DNA of 5,448 bases from Candidatus Rifleibacteriota bacterium (lineage in GTDB: Bacteria; Riflebacteria; Ozemobacteria; Ozemobacterales; Ozemobacteraceae), in assembly GCA_022704885.1 (NCBI GenBank), contig JAKJFO010000100.1, positions 9,403 through 14,850 on the forward strand. Direction: 5' to 3'. How positions within the stretch are numbered: the stretch's first letter is position 1; each line of letters begins with the position of its first letter. The notes under the pieces were generated by a model that was not told where the DNA came from, made no database searches, and worked only from the letters and a program-made list of their open reading frames with translations. Both the position numbers and the translations under genes were made by a program. Shown one piece after another: positions 1 through 5,448 of this stretch.

Positions 1-1214
1 CGCAGGCGGTTGACTTTGATAGTTGCCGCTTCAACGCCTCTTTTCGCAGAATCAAGCTGATTTCTGGTTTCCTGTATGCGTTGTTGCAGACCGCTGCGAC
101 TGCCCAGCAAAATCAGGAATATCAGCAGCAGACCGATTATACCTGCCCACAGGGGCAGAAGCTTTGCCAGTTCCTGCAGGCGTTTGTCACGCTTTTTGTT
201 TTTGAGGCATTCACTCAGGTTCATGGTCGCTGCCTGCTCAGACAGACAGGCAAGAATGGCGCCGATCGCCGGAATGAACGGCAGCAGACGTCTCTGTTTT
301 TCTTCAGCCGGCGAATTGTCGGTGATTTCGGGCAATATCGGGCTTATGTCGATGCCACCTGAGGTATCGACTATATTGACCCGCGACGGATTGAAATAGC
401 TGCGGGAAAACGGCAGGGCACCGGGCAGCGCCGCGCCACCACCCATGAAAAACAGGCTGTCGATCTGGTTCAGCTTGCTGATGGCGCGAAAATAGTCGAA
501 ACTGAACCTGATTTTCTGGGCGAACATTTCGAGTTCGTTGTCTGATGGAGGCACTGTCATTTCACTCATCCCGGAAGGAATGAAGCGATAGAAGCGCAGT
601 TCACCAGCAGCAAAAATCTGCAGGTGGGCGCCACTGTAGCCGAAATTTACGATCGACATTGCGGGCAGGCCCGAAATATCGACGACTTCTCTGAGTGCAT
701 CAGCGGCGAACACTTCGCCATAAGAACTGTCGAGCCTGATGCCGGCTGCCTCGAAAATGTCGGCAAAGCGCTCGAGCAATCGCTGTGGAATTACCGAAAG
801 AGCGACCATATACGGGTTTTTGCGAATGATCCGGTAGGCAAAAGCATAAGGCTCTTCACGAAAATTTGGTGAAAGAAGCTTTTTGGCCTCCCAGTTGAGG
901 ATTTTGTCGATCTGCTCAACCTGTATCTGAGCGGGCAGTTCAATGATTTTGACCTGCAGTTCGCGGTTTGAATACAAGGCGGCGACGTGTCGGCATTCTT
1001 TCATGGGCAGGCGGCCGGCCAGGTTTTTCAGCGAGTCGATGAGGTGCTGACGATATTCGTCTTCCCCTGGAAATTCAGAAATAAGTTTGACCGGCTCATC
1101 TTCGATAGTGGCCAGGCGCCGGCCGGTTTCGGTAACTTCGACTATGACCGCCTTGATCGCTGCAGTTCCGATGTCAAATGCTGCATATAAGCCTTTATTG
1201 CTGGTGCTCTTCAT
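1..1214 (-). CDS. gspL: GspL/PilM-like actin-fold assembly protein with transmembrane helix (partial, 3' end outside window)
   Basis: The frame starts at ATG 1214, which overlaps the gspK stop (ATGA) behind GGAGG, and stays open for 404 codons to the window edge. Residues 1-351 look like a full PilM: phosphate-1 motif FDIGTAAIKAV (13-23), phosphate-2 region SIVNFGYSGAHLQIF (187-201), and adenosine motif MGGGAALPG (257-265). After IGAILACL comes TMNLSE (330-335), which recalls the INLLP/NLxxG motif found where GspL leaves its cytoplasmic domain and at the start of PilN. Residues 352-371 (LLPLWAGIIGLLLIFLILLG) are one membrane helix, followed by a probable coiled coil, SGLQQRIQETRNQLDSA. This is the GspL layout: cytoplasmic domain for GspE binding, one helix, periplasmic domain (mostly missing here). 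A PilM-PilN fusion is an equivalent description. The phosphate-2 Asp is replaced by Asn190. The next gene should be gspM-like. Confidence 0.78.
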   Translation of the reverse strand, partial: MKSTSNKGLYAAFDIGTAAIKAVIVEVTETGRRLATIEDEPVKLISEFPGEDEYRQHLIDSLKNLAGRLPMKECRHVAALYSNRELQVKIIELPAQIQVEQIDKILNWEAKKLLSPNFREEPYAFAYRIIRKNPYMVALSVIPQRLLERFADIFEAAGIRLDSSYGEVFAADALREVVDISGLPAMSIVNFGYSGAHLQIFAAGELRFYRFIPSGMSEMTVPPSDNELEMFAQKIRFSFDYFRAISKLNQIDSLFFMGGGAALPGALPFSRSYFNPSRVNIVDTSGGIDISPILPEITDNSPAEEKQRRLLPFIPAIGAILACLSEQAATMNLSECLKNKKRDKRLQELAKLLPLWAGIIGLLLIFLILLGSRSGLQQRIQETRNQLDSAKRGVEAATIKVNRL

Positions 1215-1618
1215 GTGGCCTCCACTAACTTTCCGATACCGTTGCGCCCACTTCTGTTTTCGATTTCACTGCGTTTAAGCTTCTGACCGGCAACTTCCCG
1301 GTTGCCTTCAAACAACAGTGCTGATACGAGCAGATCGATCAAATTGCCATTCTTTACAGCTTCGACATTGATCACCAGCCGCCGCCGACTGTTGATGACA
1401 GAGCTGTAGTTCATGGTAAAAGGCGCATACTTTTTGCGAAGGCGCGCCAGTCCACGCTCCAGGCCGCCATCGGCCGCATGGAAAACCTGAGTTTCGATTG
1501 CTTCTGAACGCCCGAGGTCGAGTGCGGTCTTGCTGATCTCATAACTGGTGGTGACCAGTAAAAAGATGACAGTGGTGATGAGAAATGTCAGATAAAGACT
1601 GAATCCGCGCCTGTTCAT
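1211..1618 (-). CDS. gspK: Minor pseudopilin GspK/PilX-like (miniature)
   Basis: A 135-residue prepilin-like protein with leader MNRRG cut before FSLYLTFLITTVIFLLVTTS (6-25). The +5 residue is Leu10, not Glu. Loss of Glu5 is the known signature of GspK, the pseudopilin that caps the tip. Residues 47-61, HAADGGLERGLARLR, resemble the conserved post-membrane helix of GspK and PilX N-terminal domains. Typical GspK is around 300 residues because of a large alpha-helical insertion; this one has no room for it, so it would keep only the pilin core. It has no cysteine and carries a net positive charge by hand count. ATG at 1618 overlaps the gspJ stop (ATGA) behind a strong GGGGAGG site; the TGA stop overlaps the next gene the same way. 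PilX is a reasonable alternative name. Confidence 0.68.
   Translation of the reverse strand: MNRRGFSLYLTFLITTVIFLLVTTSYEISKTALDLGRSEAIETQVFHAADGGLERGLARLRKKYAPFTMNYSSVINSRRRLVINVEAVKNGNLIDLLVSALLFEGNREVAGQKLKRSEIENRSGRNGIGKLVEAT
1219..1223 (-). promoter_or_regulatory. Ribosome binding site of the gspL/pilM-like gene
   Basis: GGAGG, 4 bases before ATG 1214 and inside the 3' end of gspK. It has the same spacing as the gspG site and confirms the start of the actin-fold protein. Confidence 0.78.
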
Positions 1619-2013
1619 GCCGACCTCCCCCTGAAGCAGAACAGCCGGGAGTCTGATTCGCCGGGATCAGGTTTCTGGTTGCGGTTACGGTCTTCGAAGT
1701 AATCGATCGTGATGAACCAGGTATTGTCGTTGTGTTCGCGCAGTTTGAGCCCCGCAATGTGCATGCCGGCAGGAAGCCGTACTGCGCTGGTCAGGTTCTC
1801 CGTGTTTATATTTGCGAAATCGGAATGAATCACCCTGTCGCGCAGCCACAGCCTGACTTCGGTAAGACCCGCCCGCCGTTGCCAGCCCCGCGAAATGTCG
1901 TTGTAGCGCATCTGGCTCCAGTCGAACATCTGCAGCAGGGCGGTGATGGTCAGCCCCATGACCAGCATGACCACTGTTATCTCAAGTAGTGAAAAGCCCT
2001 GGCGGTATGTCAT
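1615..2013 (-). CDS. gspJ: Minor pseudopilin GspJ-like (short)
   Basis: A 132-residue prepilin-like protein. Leader MTYRQG is cut before FSLLEITVVMLVMG (Phe7 is +1, Glu11 is +5); the membrane helix runs to about residue 30. The following WQRRAGLTEVRLWLRDRVIHSDF (44-66) resembles GspJ, in which a post-membrane helix carries an LxxDl-type segment. Residues 108-119, DRNRNQKPDPGE, fit a 12-residue EF-hand-like calcium loop, with oxygen ligands at loop positions 1, 3, 5, 9 and 12. At 132 residues it is clearly shorter than typical GspJ (near 200). The start is secure: ATG at 2013 overlaps the gspI stop (ATGA) and AGGAG lies 7 bases upstream. The stop TGA overlaps the gspK ATG. GspJ forms a tip complex with I and K. 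It could also be called a generic PilW-like minor pilin; position in the operon favours GspJ. Confidence 0.72.
   Translation of the reverse strand: MTYRQGFSLLEITVVMLVMGLTITALLQMFDWSQMRYNDISRGWQRRAGLTEVRLWLRDRVIHSDFANINTENLTSAVRLPAGMHIAGLKLREHNDNTWFITIDYFEDRNRNQKPDPGESDSRLFCFRGRSA
1624..1628 (-). promoter_or_regulatory. Ribosome binding site of gspK
   Basis: GGAGG, part of a longer GGGGGAGG run, 5 bases before ATG 1618 and within the last codons of gspJ. It supports the short 5-residue leader of the GspK-like protein. Confidence 0.78.
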
Positions 2014-2426
2014 TGCTTCACTCCTGAATCAGGGACGAATACGAAAGACTCCAGCTGAAACTGGCGGTCACCTTTGCTGACCGAACAGATCAGCCGCACC
2101 GCTCCTTCGCTGTCGGCGTCGGCCATGACGCTGGTCAGCTTCCAGCCTGGTTTCAGGCGAAAACGGCTCTTCAGCGAGCCTGCTGCCGGCTTGACTCGCC
2201 CCTGCAGCAGCTCGGATTTGAGCAGTTCGATTTCACGTTCGGCGAGAAACGCCGCTTCTGATTCGAAGCTGGCAAACATGTCGAGCTGTGCCGCTGTGTC
2301 GAAGCCTGAAAACATGATTACCACAGAGCCTGAGAGCACCAGCAGAGTGATGAGGATTTCAAGCAGTGAAAAGCCCCGCCGGCTGGCGGCTGCTGCCAAA
2401 ATCTCTGTTCGTGCTCCTGTCTGCAT
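2010..2426 (-). CDS. gspI: Minor pseudopilin GspI-like
   Basis: A 138-residue prepilin-like protein in the GspI position. The cleavage site is RRG|FSLLEILITLLVLSGS, with Gly18, Phe19 as +1 and Glu23 at +5. After the membrane helix (19-41), the stretch EAAFLAEREIELLKSELLQG (57-76) resembles the amphipathic helix of GspI, which usually contains an A-x-x-x-A-E-x-x-x-E pattern. Length is close to typical GspI (about 120-140). GspI pairs with GspJ and GspK in the pseudopilus tip. ATG at 2426 follows the gspH stop with no gap (TAAATG) and has only a poor ribosome site, so re-initiation is likely. This gives an 18-residue leader; an in-frame TTG at 2399 would give 9 residues and is a possible alternative start. 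The gene ends in TGA overlapping the gspJ ATG. Naming rests partly on synteny. Confidence 0.75.
   Translation of the reverse strand: MQTGARTEILAAAASRRGFSLLEILITLLVLSGSVVIMFSGFDTAAQLDMFASFESEAAFLAEREIELLKSELLQGRVKPAAGSLKSRFRLKPGWKLTSVMADADSEGAVRLICSVSKGDRQFQLESFVFVPDSGVKQ
2021..2025 (-). promoter_or_regulatory. Ribosome binding site of gspJ
   Basis: AGGAG on the minus strand, 7 bases before ATG 2013, inside the end of the gspI coding sequence. It fixes the gspJ start and the ATGA overlap. Confidence 0.75.
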
Positions 2427-2927
2427 TTAAAGGCCTACTTTGATGACGCTGGAGTGCCCTCCCGGCAGCTTGACCGGCAGGTGCAGCTGGCTGACCGGCC
2501 GACCATTCAGCATGAAGGTGCCGCTGCGGTCGACCGCAAGATTGTTGAAAAGCTTTGACGCAAGCTGAAAGTCGACTTCGCTGATGCGCTGGTGAAGATT
2601 ATTCGACTGGTCGGTGCCAAGAATGCCGTTGTCATAAATAAATTTTACTGGCGTTTTACGCAACATCGCACGATGCCGGCAGGCCGCAAAAAAACTGGTG
2701 AGCTCGTCGGTTCGTGTGCGCAGCTGTGAATCGCGGGTGACCCCGGAATATACCGAAAGGCCGGTGCCGAAAAGAACACCCATGACCAGAACTACGATCA
2801 ATACTTCGATCAGAGTGAAGCCAGAAACTCTGCTCCGGTGACTGAACAGACTGCAGTGGTGGAGGCTCGATCCCGGAGTTGCATTGTCAGCTGAGTTTGT
2901 GGCCTGGCAGCTTGTGCTTTTAGCCAT
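2427..2927 (-). CDS. gspH: Minor pseudopilin GspH-like
   Basis: A 166-residue prepilin-like protein matching the GspH/FimT style: cleavage site SG|FTLIEVLIVVLVMG with Gly36, Phe37 as +1 and Glu41 at +5, one hydrophobic helix (37-60), then a segment TDELTSFFAACRHRAMLRKT (73-92) typical of GspH, where a helix ends in an R-A pair before the first beta strand. The rest alternates short beta-like stretches and ends in IKVGL. GspH is a minor pseudopilin thought to sit beneath the I-J-K tip. ATG at 2927 follows the gspG stop by 5 bases; its ribosome site is weak, suggesting coupling. The leader from this ATG is 36 residues, much longer than the usual 5-10, polar and with two cysteines (7, 25). No ATG, GTG or TTG occurs between it and the cleavage site, so only a rarer start would shorten it. 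Its stop TAA directly abuts the next ATG. Confidence 0.8.
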   Translation of the reverse strand: MAKSTSCQATNSADNATPGSSLHHCSLFSHRSRVSGFTLIEVLIVVLVMGVLFGTGLSVYSGVTRDSQLRTRTDELTSFFAACRHRAMLRKTPVKFIYDNGILGTDQSNNLHQRISEVDFQLASKLFNNLAVDRSGTFMLNGRPVSQLHLPVKLPGGHSSVIKVGL

Positions 2928-2932
2928 TCAGC

Positions 2933-3448
2933 TTACCAGTAATGGTGAGCGCTGTCCTTTGAACCGTCTGGACCCACCTGACCGTTCATACCGATCCAGC
3001 GGGTGCCGAGTCTGAGGGCGCATACGACGCCGCGGCCGCCCATTTTTCCGGTTGATCCGATGATCCACAGACCGGTGTTGTCCGTGTTGTAAAAACGATA
3101 ACTCGAGCCGTTCCAGGTGTAACCCCAGCGGTTGGCCGCTTCCGGGCAGATGAACAGCTTGGTGTCCTTGGCGATATCGTTGAGCATCAGAAGTTGATTA
3201 GAATATTTCCAGCGCATGTTGCCTGAACGATCGACCCATGACCAGCGGTTCTTACCTGAATCGAGCTCGAAGTTCTTGGCTTCCCAGAGGGAGATCAGGC
3301 TTTCGACGCCCTTCTGATTCGACAGGCATGATTTAGCGCGGGCAATGGAGGCGATACTCTGATATCTCGGAATGGCAATGGCAACTAGAATGCCTATTAC
3401 CAGCACAACGATCAATAATTCGACGAGTGAAAAACCTTTTTTTCGCAT
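2933..3448 (-). CDS. gspG: Major pseudopilin GspG-like (prepilin-type)
   Basis: A 171-residue type IV prepilin-like protein, predicted to be the main subunit of the periplasmic pseudopilus. The leader MRKKG is cut by prepilin peptidase between Gly5 and Phe6; the mature N-terminus FSLVELLIVVLVIGILVAIA has Glu at +5 and the long hydrophobic helix, followed by PRYQ. I chose ATG at 3448 because GGAGG sits 4 bases upstream and gives a standard 5-residue leader; an in-frame TTG at 3475 would lengthen the leader to 14 and lose this site. Position after gspF, and the most canonical leader and helix of the set, support GspG. The C-terminal half is unusual: nine tryptophans in total, cysteines at 41, 101 and 143, and an end NGQVGPDGSKDSAHHYW that only loosely resembles the Gly/Asp-rich calcium loop and terminal Trp of classical GspG. 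It could instead be a divergent type IV pilin (PilA/PilE-like). Confidence 0.85.
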   Translation of the reverse strand: MRKKGFSLVELLIVVLVIGILVAIAIPRYQSIASIARAKSCLSNQKGVESLISLWEAKNFELDSGKNRWSWVDRSGNMRWKYSNQLLMLNDIAKDTKLFICPEAANRWGYTWNGSSYRFYNTDNTGLWIIGSTGKMGGRGVVCALRLGTRWIGMNGQVGPDGSKDSAHHYW

Positions 3449-3496
3449 AGAGCCTCCACGAAGATTTTGCGACAAACGATTGCAGTCTCTGTTACT
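3449..3496 (-). other. gspF-gspG intergenic spacer
   Basis: This 48-base stretch is the only junction in the window with a real gap. Apart from the gspG ribosome site at its 3' end I see no convincing -35/-10 pair and no hairpin with a T-run. It therefore looks like an untranslated spacer within the operon rather than a terminator or clear promoter. An mRNA processing site or weak promoter cannot be excluded by eye. Confidence 0.6.
3453..3457 (-). promoter_or_regulatory. Ribosome binding site of gspG
   Basis: GGAGG on the minus strand, 4 bases before ATG 3448. It decides this ATG over the in-frame TTG at 3475, which has no comparable site. It lies in the only real intergenic spacer of the window, consistent with independent and stronger translation of the major pseudopilin. 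Confidence 0.8.
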
Positions 3497-4711
3497 TTAT
3501 CTCACAGTTTTAATTATGTCAAACAATGGAAGGTACATTGCCATGGTTAAAGTTACCACGAAAATCGCGAGAAAAATTACCATGGCCGGTTGCAGCAACG
3601 AAACCAGCGTTTCGATTGTGGTTTCGAGGTCCCGTTCGTAGATGATGCCAGCTTTTTCCAGCATGTCGCCGGTGTTGCCACCGCGCTCGCCGACATCGGT
3701 CATCAGAATGATGCTTTCGGGAAAAAGATCGCGATGCTTGCTGATCGCTTGAGTCAGCGACTCACCGCGGCTGACTGCTTCGCGGATGCTGTTGATGGCT
3801 TCTTTGTAGATCACGTTGCCAAGCGCCTTCTCTACCGCCTGCAGCGAAGTCAGTATCGGCACGCCGCACTTGAGCAGCGTACCGAGTATGCGCGCGAACA
3901 GCGAAAGTTCCATCTGCATGAACATCGAATTGAGCAATGGGATGCTGATCATCGCTTTCGATATCCAGCGCGAGCCAAATTCAGAGCTGCGCAGCATGAA
4001 AAAGCCGAATATCGCAAGAGCCAGCAGGCTGCCGATCAGAATCGAATGGCCGGTGATAATGTCAGAAACGAAGAGAACTATTCTGGTCGGGAGCGGCAAC
4101 ATTTCACCGCTGACCTGAATCTTTTCGATGAACACCGGAAAAACATAGGCGAGCAGCGCCCAGGCCACGAGAATGGTGAATATAAGCAGAATTGCCGGGT
4201 AAATCATCGACTTGATGATTTTGGCGCGCAGCCGGTACATCGCATCGTTGATATAGGCATAGCGTTCGAGAATTTCGCCGAGAATGCCTCCGATCTCGCC
4301 GACTTCGACCATAGTTATGAAAAGATTCGAAAACACCCTGCGATGAGCTTTGAGAGCCTCAGAAAAAGATTTGCCTGATTCGATCTTTTCGCGCAGGTCT
4401 TTTAAAAGCTCGCGCAACGGGCCTTTAGGCGACTGGCGAAATAACGCGTGCAGGCTCATGATCAGTGGACATCCGGCATTGATCAGACTTGAGAGCTGGA
4501 GCAGAAAAAAGTTCATGGTGCGGGCCGGAATTTTAAGTTCGGCCTTGCCGGTGGCTACCAATGTTTGCAACGGAGCCGAGGCAATTTCGAGCACGAAATA
4601 ATTGCGATCTGCCAGCCAGGTGCCGACTTCTTCGGGGGTTGCGGCTTCCATGAAGCCTTCCATGGTTTTGCCGTTAAGGTCGAGGGCCTTGTATGCGAAT
4701 CGTCTGTTCAC
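3497..4711 (-). CDS. gspF: Type II secretion inner-membrane platform protein GspF
   Basis: A 404-residue GspF/PilC-family protein, the usual length, which forms the inner-membrane platform linking the ATPase to the growing pseudopilus. The N-terminus has the family look ([16 protein letters not shown], 5-20). Two T2SSF repeats follow, at about 65-190 and 270-395. Equivalent helices end in [16 protein letters not shown] (134-149) and [16 protein letters not shown] (337-352), showing the internal duplication. Hydrophobic segments lie at about 168-194, 211-240 and 371-398, as in known members. The chosen start is GTG at 4711-4709, which overlaps the gspE stop as GTGA; the residues right after it already match the family. 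The ribosome site is weak (AGGTAAG about 10 bases upstream), so translation is probably coupled to gspE. The gene ends in TAA, 48 bases before gspG. The T4P homologue PilC is the only real alternative name. Confidence 0.95.
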   Translation of the reverse strand: MNRRFAYKALDLNGKTMEGFMEAATPEEVGTWLADRNYFVLEIASAPLQTLVATGKAELKIPARTMNFFLLQLSSLINAGCPLIMSLHALFRQSPKGPLRELLKDLREKIESGKSFSEALKAHRRVFSNLFITMVEVGEIGGILGEILERYAYINDAMYRLRAKIIKSMIYPAILLIFTILVAWALLAYVFPVFIEKIQVSGEMLPLPTRIVLFVSDIITGHSILIGSLLALAIFGFFMLRSSEFGSRWISKAMISIPLLNSMFMQMELSLFARILGTLLKCGVPILTSLQAVEKALGNVIYKEAINSIREAVSRGESLTQAISKHRDLFPESIILMTDVGERGGNTGDMLEKAGIIYERDLETTIETLVSLLQPAMVIFLAIFVVTLTMAMYLPLFDIIKTVR

Positions 4712-5448
4712 CCGGTCTTACCTGTTTTTGCACTGCTGACCCGGCGTATTTCCTCGCCGCGGGTGAGACGCATGACTTCTTCAAGTGTGGTCACGCCCTT
4801 GACTGCCTTGATGATGCCGTCTACGCGCATGGTGCGCATGCCGGCCCCGATCGATGCATGCCTGATATCACGTGCCGAAGATGATTTGAGGATCAGGCTG
4901 TGAATCTCTTCATTGATCGTCATGATTTCATGAATAGCCGTGCGGCCTGAGTAGCCTGTGCGGCGGCAGGTCAGGCAGCCTTTGCCGCTGAACAGTTCTG
5001 AGTCGGCGTATCCATGCTCAGTCAACAGTTCGAGCGCTTCACCGGCAGGTTTATAAGAGGCACGGCATGACGGACAGATTTTGCGGACAAGGCGCTGACC
5101 GCCGACGCCAATAACTGCTGAGGCAACCAGATAAGGCTCGACGCCCATTTCGATCAGTCGCGTAACGGCCGAAGCGGCATCGTTGGTGTGCAGTGTCGAA
5201 AACACCAGATGACCGGTCAAGGCTGATTCTATGGCGATCTGGGCGGTTTCAAAATCGCGGATTTCGCCGATGAGAATGACGTTGGGGTCCTGGCGCAGAA
5301 TCGAGCGCAGGGTGCGCGCAAAGGTCAGGCCGATTTCGGGACGCACCTGCACCTGATTGATGCTTGGTATCAGATACTCGACCGGGTCTTCGACCGTGGT
5401 AATGTTGATCTGGCCGTTTCTGATGAAGTTGATGGCGGCGTAAAGAGT
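4708..5448 (-). CDS. gspE: Type II secretion assembly ATPase GspE, C-terminal part (partial, 5' end outside window)
   Basis: This is the last 246 residues of a GspE/PilB-family hexameric ATPase, the cytoplasmic motor that powers pseudopilus assembly. The reading frame is open to the window edge, so the start, the N-terminal GspL-binding domains and the Walker A loop lie beyond it; the first residues, TLYAA, normally follow GSGKTT directly. Counting from the first in-window codon, visible motifs are the Asp box TTVEDPVEY (17-25), arginines in [14 protein letters not shown] (35-48), Walker B ILIGEIRD (58-65), the His box [15 protein letters not shown] (79-93), [11 protein letters not shown] (118-128) and a second CLTC (158-161). 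The two CxxC pairs are the zinc-binding tetracysteine motif of GspE and PilB. The gene ends in TGA within a GTGA overlap with gspF. An apparent GTG start at 5352 is only an internal valine, because homology continues upstream. PilB is the alternative name; the downstream F-to-L gene order favours GspE. Identification is very secure. Confidence 0.96.
   Translation of the reverse strand, partial: TLYAAINFIRNGQINITTVEDPVEYLIPSINQVQVRPEIGLTFARTLRSILRQDPNVILIGEIRDFETAQIAIESALTGHLVFSTLHTNDAASAVTRLIEMGVEPYLVASAVIGVGGQRLVRKICPSCRASYKPAGEALELLTEHGYADSELFSGKGCLTCRRTGYSGRTAIHEIMTINEEIHSLILKSSSARDIRHASIGAGMRTMRVDGIIKAVKGVTTLEEVMRLTRGEEIRRVSSAKTGKTG

Noticed and set aside
23..872. Several short plus-strand open frames (for example 76-399, 81-362 and 624-872)
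   Set aside because: They are antisense to the gspL/pilM-like gene, overlap one another in different frames, and show no family features.
1539..1757. A 72-codon minus-strand open frame overlapping the gspJ/gspK junction
   Set aside because: It is another frame of two well-supported genes, has no ribosome site matching the operon pattern, and its product has no recognisable features.
1988..2376. The 12-mer AGTGAAAAGCCC present twice on the plus strand (1988-1999 and 2365-2376), with a similar copy near 3426
   Set aside because: Each copy encodes the G-F-S-L prepilin cleavage site on the minus strand; the repeat is explained by homologous coding sequence in gspI, gspJ and gspG, not by a DNA element.
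3449..3496. Possible internal promoter or terminator between gspF and gspG
   Set aside because: No plausible -35/-10 pair and no GC-rich hairpin followed by a T-run could be found by eye.
3590..4378. A 262-codon open frame on the plus strand
   Set aside because: It lies entirely antisense to gspF, which has strong family motifs in its own frame. The plus-strand translation is charged and low in recognisable motifs and has no good ribosome site.
5350..5352. Apparent GTG start giving a 214-residue gspE product
   Set aside because: The same frame continues upstream to the window edge with clear GspE sequence, including the Asp box TTVEDPVEY, so the GTG is an internal valine codon of a longer gene.
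1..5448. tRNA or rRNA genes, CRISPR repeats, insertion sequences or attachment sites
   Set aside because: The window is coding nearly end to end, and neither strand shows direct-repeat arrays, inverted terminal repeats or RNA gene signatures.

Overview
The window is almost wholly protein-coding, and all recognisable genes lie on the minus strand. They form one tightly packed operon segment of a type II secretion (T2SS) / type IV pilus-family machine. Read 5'->3' on the minus strand, from high to low coordinates, the order is: gspE (C-terminal part; the gene enters from beyond 5448), gspF, gspG, gspH, gspI, gspJ, gspK, and a gspL/pilM-like gene that runs out at position 1. This E-F-G-H-I-J-K-L order matches the classical general secretion pathway operon. 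That synteny is the main reason to name the poorly conserved small pseudopilins.

Region by region: 4708-5448 holds the last 246 codons of the assembly ATPase, starting just after where the Walker A loop should be. 3497-4711 is the polytopic inner-membrane platform protein. 2933-3448 is the major pseudopilin, and 1211-2927 encodes four minor pseudopilins (H, I, J, K) in turn. 1-1214 is an actin-fold cytoplasmic protein fused to one transmembrane helix and the start of a periplasmic coiled coil, which is the GspL layout but with a PilM-sized cytoplasmic domain. Junctions are very tight: 4-base start/stop overlaps at E/F, I/J, J/K and K/L, no gap at H/I, 5 bases at G/H. The only real spacer is 48 bases between F and G. 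No internal promoter, terminator, RNA gene, mobile element or CRISPR is visible.

How the parts would work together, from family knowledge: GspE hydrolyses ATP and, through GspF and GspL, drives extraction of pseudopilins from the inner membrane. GspG polymerises into the periplasmic pseudopilus. H, I, J and K form its tip or priming complex. Secretin (GspD), GspC, GspM and prepilin peptidase (GspO) are not in the window.

Organism: a diderm bacterium of medium GC content, not a close relative of the well-studied proteobacterial T2SS hosts. The evidence is that the pseudopilins are divergent and small (J and K are 132 and 135 residues), GspG is tryptophan-rich with an unusual C-terminal half, and GspL keeps a full-size PilM-like domain. 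An uncultured or deep-branching phylum (for example Riflebacteria-, Lentisphaerota- or Elusimicrobiota-like) is possible, but this is a guess from the style of the sequences. I do not see an entirely new system. What is interesting is a reduced, hybrid T2SS/T4P assembly module.
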